Source of the DNA: Rheinheimera sp. EpRS3
GTDB lineage: Bacteria > Pseudomonadota > Gammaproteobacteria > Enterobacterales > Alteromonadaceae
Length of the DNA stretch: 64,000 bases
Assembly: GCF_001513785.1 (NCBI RefSeq)
Contig: NZ_LNQS01000011.1
Coordinates: forward strand, 1-64,000
Direction of reading: 5' to 3'
Of the stretch, positions 44,695-52,336 are shown piece after piece. Each line of letters starts with the position of its first letter. The first letter of the stretch is position 1. The translations under genes were made by a program, and so were the position numbers. Under the pieces are notes generated by a model, which saw only the letters and a list, made by a program, of their open reading frames with translations, searched no databases and was not told the DNA's origin.

Positions 44695-45453
44695 ATGTCT
44701 GTTTCAACTGTTCCGCTTATTACTAATCATTTAGTTAATTTGCTGTCAGAAAAAGAACGTGTATTGCTGTTGCAACATTGTGATGTGGTAGAGCTGGAGT
44801 TTGGCACGCTATTGTGCGAGCCGCAGCAGCGCTACCGCTATTTGTATTTCCCGCTAAGTGGCTTTATTTCGCTGGTAACCAAGCTGGCCGGGCATAAACC
44901 GCTGGAAATGGGCTTAATTGGCAACGAAGGTATGCTGGGCGTTACGCTGGCACTTGGCATAACTACCGCGCCGATGCAGGCTGTGGTGCAAGGCAAAGGC
45001 ACGGCCTGGCGTATCGATATTGCCGCGCTGCAGCAACTGCTGCAGGACTGCCCACAACTGCAGCATATATTGCAGCAATATCTGTTTGTGTTAATGGCGC
45101 AGTTGTCACAAAGCGCGGCCTGCGCGCATTTTCATGAGCTGGATTACCGCCTGGCGCGCTGGCTGTTAATGAGCCATGACCGGGCGCATAGTAATAGCTT
45201 TCATCTGACACATCAGTTTCTGGCAGATATGTTAGGCGTGCGGCGCAGTGGCGTTACCATAGCAGCAGGCATTTTGCAGCGAAAACAATATATTAGTTAT
45301 AGCCGTGGCATGATGAGTATATTAGACCGCACCGCGTTAAAACATGCGGCCTGTGAATGTTATCAGATAGGAATAGACAATTATCGTCGCTTGCTGGGCG
45401 AACCAACACCCGACACCGCAAAACGTTTATTAGCAGAACAAGGTACGCCCTAG
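44695..45453 (+). CDS. Crp/Fnr-family transcription regulator, copy 2
   Basis: The 252-residue protein is a paralogue of the regulator at 34958, on the other side of the glucan synthase. It has the barrel (RYRYLYFPLSGFISLVT, MGLIGNEGMLGVTLALG) and a winged helix with LGVRRSGVTIAAGILQ. In the recognition helix the Glu of copy 1 is Ser and a second Glu is Ile, so DNA preference may differ. It has no iron-sulfur cysteines. I place the start at ATG 44695 (MSVSTVPLI), with AGAGG upstream; an in-frame ATG exists at 44671. A terminator shared with the OmpA operon follows. Confidence 0.88.
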   Translation: MSVSTVPLITNHLVNLLSEKERVLLLQHCDVVELEFGTLLCEPQQRYRYLYFPLSGFISLVTKLAGHKPLEMGLIGNEGMLGVTLALGITTAPMQAVVQGKGTAWRIDIAALQQLLQDCPQLQHILQQYLFVLMAQLSQSAACAHFHELDYRLARWLLMSHDRAHSNSFHLTHQFLADMLGVRRSGVTIAAGILQRKQYISYSRGMMSILDRTALKHAACECYQIGIDNYRRLLGEPTPDTAKRLLAEQGTP

Positions 45454-45460
45454 TATACAA

Positions 45461-45486
45461 AAAACACCCGCCGCAGCGGGTGTGTT
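45461..45486. terminator. Bidirectional terminator between convergent genes
   Basis: ACACCCGC (45464-45471) pairs with GCGGGTGT (45476-45483) around CGCA. On the minus strand it runs into six T, giving a strong end for the OmpA operon. On the plus strand GTTTA follows, ending the second Crp/Fnr gene. Confidence 0.88.
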
Positions 45487-45509
45487 TATCAGGTTAACGC
45501 CTGGTAATA

Positions 45510-46436
45510 TTATTCTGCAATATTGGCGATAATCACTTCTACCCGGCGGTTTTGCTGCTTGCCACCGGCTGAATCATTGCTGGCCAATGGTGTAGTTTCG
45601 CCTTTGCCAGATGCATCCAGGCGGCTGGCAGCAATGCCCTGCGCGACCAAAAATGCTTTAACGGTATCGGCGCGCCGCTGTGACAACAGCATATTGGCAG
45701 CGTCAGAGCCTACGTCGTCGGTATGGCCTTCAATTTGCGCTGTACGTGTTGGATAAGCATTTAAAAACTCCGCCAGTTTATCCAGATGATTGCTGGTGCC
45801 GCTTTTCAGGTTAGCCCTGCCGGTGTCAAACAACACGTCGCCCAGTGTTACCACTAAACCTCTGTCGGTTGGCCTGGCATTAAGCTCAGCTATTTGGGCC
45901 CGCAGATCTGCTGTAGTGGCAGCAGCGGTTGCTGCGGCGGCATCGGCTTGCTGGCGTGCCATGGCGGCGCTGGCCTGAGCATTGCTGGCTTGCGAACGGG
46001 CCATTTCAGCATCACTGCGTGCATCACTGGCGTCAGCGCGGGCGCTGGCGGCTTCCTGAGTGCGGGCAGTCAGCCGTACTTCGTCACGTTTCTGGCTTAA
46101 ACTGTCGCGTTGTAACTCCAGCAAACGGGTTTGCGCCTGGGTGCTGGCCATATTTACTTTACGTTCGGCCATAATCACCCGGTGGGCGGCTAAAGCGGTA
46201 TTTTTTTCCGGTTGCTCAGCGGCAATAACAGCTTGCTCTGCTTCTTTTATAGCCAGTGGCGCTAACACCGCCAATTGTTGGTTGCCTTGCAGTTGAATAA
46301 GCTGCTGGCGCACATTAGCTGCACCATCCGGGCTTTTCGGTGCGCTGGCACAACCGGCAACAAACACGGCCGCCAGGCTCAGGCTAAGCAAGGTTTTGCT
46401 AACAGACATTTTTTCTGAAGAAAGCGCGCTATTCAT
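45510..46436 (-). CDS. OmpA-family lipoprotein with DUF4398 region
   Basis: The 308-residue protein has a signal peptide with lipobox VAGC (Cys about 29). A DUF4398-like helical region (about 45-120) and a long alanine-rich coiled coil (about 120-190, many ADASDARSDAEMARSQ-type units) follow. It ends in an OmpA/MotB peptidoglycan-binding domain (about 195-305; LGDVLFDTGRANLKSG, IEGHTDDVGSDAANMLLSQR, NRRVEVII). The layout suits a lipid-anchored spacer tying the outer membrane to peptidoglycan. Its ATG overlaps the stop of the upstream DUF4398 gene by four bases. Confidence 0.92.
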   Translation of the reverse strand: MNSALSSEKMSVSKTLLSLSLAAVFVAGCASAPKSPDGAANVRQQLIQLQGNQQLAVLAPLAIKEAEQAVIAAEQPEKNTALAAHRVIMAERKVNMASTQAQTRLLELQRDSLSQKRDEVRLTARTQEAASARADASDARSDAEMARSQASNAQASAAMARQQADAAAATAAATTADLRAQIAELNARPTDRGLVVTLGDVLFDTGRANLKSGTSNHLDKLAEFLNAYPTRTAQIEGHTDDVGSDAANMLLSQRRADTVKAFLVAQGIAASRLDASGKGETTPLASNDSAGGKQQNRRVEVIIANIAE

Positions 46437-46864
46437 AGTTTTACTCCTGACATATTACGCTGTGCTTCCTGCTGCACGGCGTCAATACTTTGCTGCATAT
46501 CTTTATTTACTGCCTGCGCTTTAACCAGCTCTGCGCGTGCTAATGCCAGCTCGGCATTTAGCTGCGCTTGCAATGCCAGGCGTCTGGCTTGCGGCATATT
46601 TTCTTCAGTTATGGCTAGGCGTGCAGCTGCCAGCTCTTTACGCGCAGTATCAAGCTCGACAGTGGTGTAACGCACAACCTGCGCCTGCTCAGCCGTGCCA
46701 ATGGCGCGTTCTGCTGCCTGCATTTCAGCCGTGGGTGGCAGTGGTGCTGAAGCACAGCCGCTTAATACTACAACGGCGCTGGCCAGTAACAGCCAGCGTT
46801 TGCCAGATCGTGCTCTGGATAAAGGCTCTGCGCTAACCAGAGTGTCGGCAATATGTGTTTTCAT
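46433..46864 (-). CDS. DUF4398-domain lipoprotein
   Basis: The 143-residue protein has a signal peptide with lipobox LSGC (Cys about 37) followed by a DUF4398 helical hairpin (about 50-130): EMQAAERAIGTAEQAQ and ARRLALQAQLNAELALARAE. It is the first gene of a two-gene operon with the OmpA-type lipoprotein, which carries the same kind of helical region, so the two may interact. AGGAG precedes the ATG. The promoter carries a near-perfect TGTGC-N6-GCACA-type palindrome at the same distance from the start codon as in the BON lipoprotein gene. Confidence 0.88.
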   Translation of the reverse strand: MKTHIADTLVSAEPLSRARSGKRWLLLASAVVVLSGCASAPLPPTAEMQAAERAIGTAEQAQVVRYTTVELDTARKELAAARLAITEENMPQARRLALQAQLNAELALARAELVKAQAVNKDMQQSIDAVQQEAQRNMSGVKL

Positions 46865-46939
46865 CTATAGCTCCTGATAAACCGGGGCTGCAGCGAAAGT
46901 GAGCCCTGTTTTACTATGCCGTTAAAACCAACCGCTGTC

Positions 46940-46955
46940 TGTGCGCTAGCGCGCA
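46940..46955 (-). promoter_or_regulatory. Crp-type palindrome upstream of the DUF4398-ompA operon
   Basis: The plus strand reads TGTGCGCTAGCGCGCA, 15 of 16 identical to the perfect site at 34457. A -10-like CATAGT (46913-46918) puts its centre at -41.5. The centre is 83.5 bases from the start codon, exactly as at the BON lipoprotein gene. Confidence 0.68.
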
Positions 46956-46981
46956 TAGCGATAACAACTTTACACCAGGTT

Positions 46982-47704
46982 TTAACAAGCCCGGCTGCCA
47001 CCTTGTTGCTTGGCACGGTACATAGCAGCATCTGCATAGCTAATAAGGGCCTTAGCACTGTTGCAGTGATCAGGATATATCGCAATGCCAATACTGGCCG
47101 ACAGCAAAACACTGCGCCCTTCTATCTGATAAGGCTGCGCCAACACCTGCACCAGTTTATTGGCAAACAGAGTTGCAGCCTCATTGTCTGAAATATCGTT
47201 AAGCAGCAACAGAAACTCATCGCCGCCGTGCCGGCTTAGCGCATCGCTGTCTCGCACCGCAGCAGTTAAACGTTCGCAAACCTGCAGTATTACTGCATCA
47301 CCGGCAGCATGGCCATATTGATCATTTACCGGTTTAAACCGGTCCAAATCAATAAATAACAGTGCAAACCGGCGTTGTTGCCGTTTTGACATGCTGATGG
47401 CCTGGCTAATGCGGTCCAGCATAATATTGCGGTTAAGTGTTTTGGTCAGCGCATCGCACTGGCTGTCGAGGGTAAGTTGCTGCAGTTTGGTTTGGGTACT
47501 GGCATTTTGGCTAACCGCCTGCATCAAGGTTAGTAGCAGCAACTGATTATGTTGTTGTAAATGCTGCTGTTGTCGCAGCCAGATATTTTGCTGCAATATT
47601 ACTTCGCAGCGCATCCGCACCATTTCGGCACTTAGTGCTTCAACGTTAAGCTGCAGCATAGTGTTACGCAGCACTTGCGGGTTTGCATACTGAGGCTCAT
47701 TCAT
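46982..47704 (-). CDS. Diguanylate cyclase (GGDEF)
   Basis: The 240-residue protein has an N-terminal Q-rich helical region (1-75), then a complete GGDEF domain (about 80-240): DALTKTLNRNIMLDRI, IDLDRFKPVNDQYGHAAGDA, the intact SRHGGDEFLLLLND and a conserved ASIGIAIYP. It should make c-di-GMP in the cytoplasm. I see no RxxD inhibition site in the expected position just before GGDEF (DSDALSRHGGDEF). It lies 85 bases downstream of the triple-BON gene and may be co-transcribed. Confidence 0.9.
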   Translation of the reverse strand: MNEPQYANPQVLRNTMLQLNVEALSAEMVRMRCEVILQQNIWLRQQQHLQQHNQLLLLTLMQAVSQNASTQTKLQQLTLDSQCDALTKTLNRNIMLDRISQAISMSKRQQRRFALLFIDLDRFKPVNDQYGHAAGDAVILQVCERLTAAVRDSDALSRHGGDEFLLLLNDISDNEAATLFANKLVQVLAQPYQIEGRSVLLSASIGIAIYPDHCNSAKALISYADAAMYRAKQQGGSRAC

Positions 47705-47789
47705 ATCAATGCCAACCTTTTCCAGTTAATAAAGTTCAAAAGATGGGTTGGGCCGGCAAACATAACCTAAGCCGCCCCATACAAACCGT

Positions 47790-48626
47790 TTAGAAAATAA
47801 GCTGGCGTGATGTAACACTTTTCACACCGCGGATATTCTGCGCCAGTTCAATTGCCAGAGCTTGCTCTGCACCACTGCCTACCTCGCCAGACAGCGTAAC
47901 AACACCCTTGTCGGTCTTAACCGAAATATCAGATCCGGCAACATTGCTGGAGTACATAAAAGTTGATTTAACCTTGGTGGTAATCCAGCTATCGGCAATC
48001 ACACTGCCTTTTTCCGCGTCGGCTTTTTTATAGCTTTTGCCATCAGTGGTTTTGTCGCTAACCTGCAGTTTATTGTCTACCGAGCGCACGCCGTCAGTAT
48101 TTTTTGCCAGCTTTTCTGCCTGCTGTTTTGCCTGTTGCGTGGCTACTGTGCCGCTTAGCTCGACTTTACCTGCGTTAGTTACCACCTTGGTGTCCATACC
48201 TTCGGTATGCTTGCTCCACAGCAACTTTGACTTTACTGCAGTGGTAATAGTGGCATCGTCTACTACATCGCCGTACCCGCGGGTGCTACTGCGATCAGGC
48301 GCTTTGTAGTCGGCATCTACGGTAATTTGGTTATCAACATCGTCAATACCACTGACACCCGCAGCAATAGCACCGGCCAGATCTTTGTGTACATCTTCTT
48401 CCACGCTACCGCTAAGCGTGGCTTTGCCATCCAGCACGGTAACGGTTAAATCATTGGCCCGTAAATAGCGGTTTAGCGTGTAAGTAGTCCATATCTGCGC
48501 CTCTTGACGGGCATCAGCTACAGGCCCGCTTTTAGCTGCCACTTTGTCATCGGCCATAACGGGCGCGTTACCTAACGCCAGCGCTATAGCGGCGGCAAGT
48601 AATAATTTGGGGGTGTATGTTTTCAT
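47790..48626 (-). CDS. Periplasmic triple-BON-domain protein
   Basis: The 278-residue protein has a signal peptide (MKTYTPKLLLAAAIALALG, cleavage near PVMA). Three BON domains follow, at about 40-105, 120-190 and 205-275, recognisable by TVLDGKATLSGSV, VVTNAGKVELSGTV and VKTDKGVVTLSGEV. It is an OsmY-type protein with one extra domain; OsmY is a periplasmic, osmotically and stationary-phase induced phospholipid-binding protein. AGGAAG precedes the ATG at 48626. The frame is open upstream to 48911, but that part is an out-of-frame reading of the D/K/T repeat gene and is not part of the protein. Confidence 0.9.
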   Translation of the reverse strand: MKTYTPKLLLAAAIALALGNAPVMADDKVAAKSGPVADARQEAQIWTTYTLNRYLRANDLTVTVLDGKATLSGSVEEDVHKDLAGAIAAGVSGIDDVDNQITVDADYKAPDRSSTRGYGDVVDDATITTAVKSKLLWSKHTEGMDTKVVTNAGKVELSGTVATQQAKQQAEKLAKNTDGVRSVDNKLQVSDKTTDGKSYKKADAEKGSVIADSWITTKVKSTFMYSSNVAGSDISVKTDKGVVTLSGEVGSGAEQALAIELAQNIRGVKSVTSRQLIF

Positions 48627-48711
48627 TTTAACTTCCTGTAAAGGCGTTACAACATTGCGCCGGAGCTTAATACACAGGCTCCGGAGCTCATTTTGGCAAT
48701 GCCGGACATTG

Positions 48712-48924
48712 TTACCCAGAACGCTTTTTATCGGATTTATCCGTTTTATTACCTTTGTCAGTTTGGTTATGTTTATCTGTTTTATTGGATTTGTCCGTTT
48801 TGTCGGTTTTATCCGCTGTAGTGGATTTATCTGTTTTGTCAGATTTGTTGGCGGTATAGGCCCGGTCTGTTTTATCCAGTTTGTCTGACGTTTCGCCACG
48901 GTATTGCTCATTGTACTTACTCAT
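48712..48924 (-). CDS. Asp/Lys/Thr-rich repeat peptide
   Basis: The 70-residue protein is very hydrophilic, starting MSKYNEQYRGETSDKLDKTD and then mostly repeats of the pattern DK(T/S)(D/N)K with Thr, Ser and Asn. It has no signal peptide, cysteine or hydrophobic stretch, so it is predicted to be intrinsically disordered and soluble. ACGAGG lies upstream of the ATG. It sits first in line with the triple-BON gene, and a probable Crp-type palindrome lies upstream. Its composition recalls desiccation- or osmo-protective hydrophilins, but that is inference from composition only. Confidence 0.6.
   Translation of the reverse strand: MSKYNEQYRGETSDKLDKTDRAYTANKSDKTDKSTTADKTDKTDKSNKTDKHNQTDKGNKTDKSDKKRSG
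48730..48860. repeat. Imperfect tandem repeat coding for DK(T/S)DK units
   Basis: Short degenerate units of about 15-18 bases, each with a (G/A)ATTTGTCCGTTTT-like core on the plus strand, are repeated through the D/K/T-rich gene. Such arrays can change copy number by slippage. Confidence 0.6.
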
Positions 48925-49003
48925 ATAAACCTCGTTTTCAGCTCAGACAGTGCAGAAATGCACTATCCGGTACCATACAATGAGCTTGTTATTTATGCCG
49001 TTC

Positions 49004-49019
49004 GGTGCGGCAGCGCGCA
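49004..49019 (-). promoter_or_regulatory. Probable Crp-type palindrome upstream of the D/K/T-rich gene
   Basis: GGTGCGGCAGCGCGCA matches the island palindrome at 12 of 16 bases. At -41.5 the -10 would be CATTGT, which is poor, so this is the least certain of the seven sites. Confidence 0.4.
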
Positions 49020-49120
49020 TAAGGCATTTTAAATGCTACAACCGTGCAACCAGAAAATAATCTACAAACCATTAACCTTGCGTTATAGTACGCCGCAGTA
49101 TTGGCACCAACAGGAGTTCG

Positions 49121-49693
49121 GTGTTGCAAACCAGCCAGTTGCTTATTCAGTTAATGTTGTATGTGTTTCTGCCATTGTGGGGTATTGCCGGTTTTATTGA
49201 CTGGTGCTGCCACCGCGCCACCCGGATTGAACATACCTCGGGTTTAAAAGAGTCGCTTATTCACTCGTTAATGGGCATCCAGATGGCGGTGCCGATTTTG
49301 CTTTGCCTGCTGTTTAAGGTAAATGTGCTGATTATGCTGATTTGCATTGCCGCCTGGCTGGCACACGAAGCCGTAGCCCACTACGACGTGCATTACGCGG
49401 CGCCCAAGCGCCATATCAGCTTGTGGGAAATGCATGCGCATAATTATCTGGCCACATTACCGCTGTATATGTTGCTGTTAATTGCCGTGATTAACTATCC
49501 GGTAGTGGTGAAACTGCTGACATTCGATTGGCAGGGTGAATTTTATTTCCAGCGCATGCCTTACGCCCATGGCGGCGACACTTACCTGCCGTATTATCTG
49601 GGCTTTATGGCCATAGTCTGTGTGCTGCCCTATATGGAAGAAAACCTGCGCTGCTTAAAGGCGGCACTACAGCAGCGCAAGGTGAACGCATGA
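49121..49693 (+). CDS. His-rich multi-pass membrane protein of the KAS III operon
   Basis: The 190-residue protein has about four hydrophobic helices (about 5-25, 50-80, 108-130, 155-175). Histidines cluster near membrane edges: DWCCHRATRIEHTSG (about 27-41), AHEAVAHYDVHYA (about 87-99) and EMHAHNYL. Such clusters recall membrane diiron hydroxylases or desaturases, although the classic HxxHH boxes are not present. The start is GTG 49121, with CAGGAG four bases upstream. Its stop overlaps the start of the KAS III gene (ATGA). It is the first gene of a five-gene operon; the function is unknown. Confidence 0.75.
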   Translation: MLQTSQLLIQLMLYVFLPLWGIAGFIDWCCHRATRIEHTSGLKESLIHSLMGIQMAVPILLCLLFKVNVLIMLICIAAWLAHEAVAHYDVHYAAPKRHISLWEMHAHNYLATLPLYMLLLIAVINYPVVVKLLTFDWQGEFYFQRMPYAHGGDTYLPYYLGFMAIVCVLPYMEENLRCLKAALQQRKVNA

Positions 49694-50796
49694 GTGTGTA
49701 TATCAACAGCACAGGCCACTTTTTACCCGGCCCGGCCATCAGCAATGACGAAATGGAGCCGCTGCTGGGCTACGTGCATGGCAAACCCAGCCGGTTAAAG
49801 CGGCGTATTTTGCAATCTAACGGCATTCAAACCCGGCACTACGCTATCGATGCCAACCACAACACCACTATATCTAACGCCTCAATGGCAGCGCGGGCGG
49901 CAGAGCATTGCTTAACCGGCAGCTTTATTGGCAAACGGCAGATTAAGATGCTCAGCGCTGCTACCAGCCAGGGCGATGTGGTACTGCCGGGCTTTGGTTC
50001 TATGCTGCAGGCTGAATTGGGCTTAAGCGATATAGAACTGCACAGCAGCCACGGTATTTGCTCCGGCAGTATGATGGCGCTAAAAGCGGCGTTTACTAAC
50101 CTGAAAGCCGGCGAGCAGCCCAATGCGTTAGTGGTGGCCAGTGAGCTGACCTCACGCTTATTTAAAGCCAGCCGTTATGAAGCCGCCGGCACAGAACTGG
50201 ATTTTAACGCCGAGTTTCTGCGCTGGATGTTATCCGACGGCGCCGGTGCCCTGCTGCTGGAAACCCAAGCGCGTGGCCGCTGTTTTCGTATTGACTGGAT
50301 CCGCAGCTTTTCGCATGCCGATGCCTATCCGGTGTGTATGAGCGTGGGTTACCCAACGGACAGCAACCACAGCCAAAGCTGGCAGGATTACGCCACTTAT
50401 GCCCAGGCCGAAGCGGCCGGTGCGCTGCTTATTCGCCAGGATGTGCGCCTGCTGGAAAATATCGTTAAATTGGGCGTCGATGGTTACCTGCGTTTAATCA
50501 GTGAGGGCCGCGTGCAACCGGACAAGGTCGACCACGTATTGTGCCATTACTCATCGCATTATTTTCGCGGCAAAATATTCGACATGCTGCAGCGCGCCGG
50601 GGTCGGCATTGCTGAGCATAAGTGGTACAGCAATCTGTACAGCCGCGGCAATACCGGCTGTGCCTCTATTTTTATTATGCTGGACGAATTTCGCCGCACG
50701 CAAAGCTATAAAACCGGCGATACCATAGTGTGCATGGTGCCGGAGAGTGGCCGCTTTAATAATGCCTATATGCAACTGACCGTAGTGGAGGCCTGA
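49690..50796 (+). CDS. Beta-ketoacyl synthase III, StlD/DarB-like
   Basis: The 368-residue thiolase-fold condensing enzyme keeps the catalytic triad: Cys124 in HGICSGS, His286 in CHYSSHYFR and Asn321 in RGNTGCAS. It is longer than FabH (317 residues), and the His motif differs from the HQAN of housekeeping FabH. The GNTG..SI region and length resemble the StlD/DarB group, which condenses acyl chains into resorcinols or related lipids. No aromatase (DarA/StlC) is present here, so a different product is likely. It sits between the His-rich membrane protein and the haem-oxygenase-like enzyme, and the next ATG follows its stop directly. Confidence 0.88.
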   Translation: MSVYINSTGHFLPGPAISNDEMEPLLGYVHGKPSRLKRRILQSNGIQTRHYAIDANHNTTISNASMAARAAEHCLTGSFIGKRQIKMLSAATSQGDVVLPGFGSMLQAELGLSDIELHSSHGICSGSMMALKAAFTNLKAGEQPNALVVASELTSRLFKASRYEAAGTELDFNAEFLRWMLSDGAGALLLETQARGRCFRIDWIRSFSHADAYPVCMSVGYPTDSNHSQSWQDYATYAQAEAAGALLIRQDVRLLENIVKLGVDGYLRLISEGRVQPDKVDHVLCHYSSHYFRGKIFDMLQRAGVGIAEHKWYSNLYSRGNTGCASIFIMLDEFRRTQSYKTGDTIVCMVPESGRFNNAYMQLTVVEA

Positions 50797-51483
50797 ATGA
50801 CAGAGCACGTATTAAGCCCGCAGGGCCAACAATGTTTACAGGCGCTAATGCGGGTATGGTTTGAATTTGAACGCCAGCTCGGCCGCGTGCCACTGTTGCA
50901 ACGGCTGGAGCGTGGCCAGTTTAGTAAAGCCGATTATTGCCAACTGCTGCTGAACTGGCGCCAGCAGGTGATTGAAGGCTCACGCTGGATCAGCCGCTGT
51001 GCCTCCAGCTTTGACCGCGATTACAGCGATGTACGCTCCACCATTATCGGCCATGCCCGCGAAGAGCACCGCGACTATGAAATGCTCGAGCGCGATTACG
51101 TTGCTGCCGGCGGCAGTTTAAGCGACATCCAAAACGCAGCGCGTAATATCGGCACTGAAGCGCTGCATGGTTTTTTAATGTACCGCGCCAGCCAGCCAAA
51201 CCCGGTCGATTTAATTGGCGCCATGTGGATTATTGAAGGCCTGGGCCAGAAAATGGCTAACGACTGGGCAGCACAAATCGACAAGGCTAGCGGCGGTGAT
51301 GGCAGCTACACCCGCTTTATGCGCTACCACGGCGCCAATGATGACGACCACATGCAAAAGCTGTATCAGCTGATCGACCGCTTATGCCAAAGCCCGGCGC
51401 AATTAAGCAGTATCGTGCGCACCGCCCGTGTTACCGCCAGGCTGTATTGCCTGCAACTGGAAGAGGTTGAGCATGACTACTGA
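50797..51483 (+). CDS. Haem-oxygenase-like diiron oxidase-type enzyme
   Basis: The 228-residue all-helical protein has the TenA/haem-oxygenase-like fold. Candidate metal ligands are in HAREEHRDYEML (about 88-99), WIIEGLGQK (about 147-155) and YHGANDDDH (about 179-187). The last gives H-x3-D-x2-H, the spacing reported for haem-oxygenase-like diiron oxidases such as SznF. UndA, which cuts fatty acids to 1-alkenes, is another member of the superfamily. A role in oxidising or cleaving an acyl product of the adjacent KAS III is plausible but inferred. Its ATG follows the KAS III stop with no gap, and its end overlaps the next gene by 11 bases. Confidence 0.78.
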   Translation: MTEHVLSPQGQQCLQALMRVWFEFERQLGRVPLLQRLERGQFSKADYCQLLLNWRQQVIEGSRWISRCASSFDRDYSDVRSTIIGHAREEHRDYEMLERDYVAAGGSLSDIQNAARNIGTEALHGFLMYRASQPNPVDLIGAMWIIEGLGQKMANDWAAQIDKASGGDGSYTRFMRYHGANDDDHMQKLYQLIDRLCQSPAQLSSIVRTARVTARLYCLQLEEVEHDY

Positions 51484-52333
51484 TCGTCATAACAGCAACC
51501 GCAGCGGCCCAAGCGCCTATTTAAAGGCCATTGCTAACGATAACTCGCTGCCCATCGAACAGGCCGCGCTGGATTTATGGTTAAAAGACTTACAAAACCC
51601 GCTGCGCTGGGGCATGCGGCCACTGCTGCAGTTTATTTTTGCTATTTTGCTGCATATCACCTGGTTTTTTAAGCGCTTACCCTTACCGCAGTTTAGTGCG
51701 CATAACAGCTTACAAAAGCTGATTTGCTGGTTTTGCACGCATTTTGTCAGCAAAGAAGCCAACTTACTGATTTTACGCCACTATGCTACTGAATCTAATG
51801 TGCTGAATTTTCTGGCTGCCAATAGCCGCAATAGCGGTGTTAACCCGGTGCAACTGTATCCAAAATGCGTTGCCGATATGCAACACGCCAGCTTTGTTGA
51901 GCATGACCAGCAGCTGTTTCGCTTATTTGCGGAGCTTGGCAGCTGGCACCACCCGAAGCAGCCGTTAACAGCTGGCGAGCTTAACTGGCAGCACTGGCAA
52001 AGTATTGATATGGCACAGTTTGAATTTACTGAGAAACGTACGCAATGGCTTGATTTTGAAAGCGCCCATGCGCTGTTTATGTGTTTATTCTGTCTGCTGT
52101 TAACCCGCGAAGAATACCGCGATGCGATAAACGGCTTTAACCTCGACCAATCCATTGCTATCCGCATCGGCGACTTGGTTGGCGATAAGTCTTTGAGCGA
52201 AATGGCCTATAACAAGTACCCGCATTATTTAGTCGGGCCATGGAATTTAGGCCAGCGCTTTTTAATGCATGGCTTTTTTACCGAGCAGCTGTATGCCTAT
52301 CTGGAGCAACAGCGCAAACAACAACAGGCCTGA
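51473..52333 (+). CDS. Uncharacterised protein of the KAS III operon (DUF6999-like)
   Basis: The 286-residue protein has a probable membrane-associated hydrophobic helix (LLQFIFAILLHITWFF, about 46-61) and is otherwise soluble and helical. Conserved-looking stretches are CTHFVSKEANLLILRHYATE, ALFMCLFCLLLTREEYRDA and YPHYLVGPWNLGQRFLMHGF, with several His and Glu. I believe it corresponds to the DUF6999 family that accompanies KAS III and iron-redox genes in other genomes, but I cannot confirm that here. The ATG at 51473 overlaps the previous gene by 11 bases and follows GAAGAGG. No function can be assigned. Confidence 0.65.
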   Translation: MTTDRHNSNRSGPSAYLKAIANDNSLPIEQAALDLWLKDLQNPLRWGMRPLLQFIFAILLHITWFFKRLPLPQFSAHNSLQKLICWFCTHFVSKEANLLILRHYATESNVLNFLAANSRNSGVNPVQLYPKCVADMQHASFVEHDQQLFRLFAELGSWHHPKQPLTAGELNWQHWQSIDMAQFEFTEKRTQWLDFESAHALFMCLFCLLLTREEYRDAINGFNLDQSIAIRIGDLVGDKSLSEMAYNKYPHYLVGPWNLGQRFLMHGFFTEQLYAYLEQQRKQQQA

Positions 52334-52336
52334 GCG

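Noticed and set aside
48627-48911. In-frame upstream extension of the triple-BON gene (K/T/P/I-rich)
   Set aside because: It is an out-of-register reading of the D/K/T repeat DNA. A proper signal peptide with AGGAAG begins at 48626.
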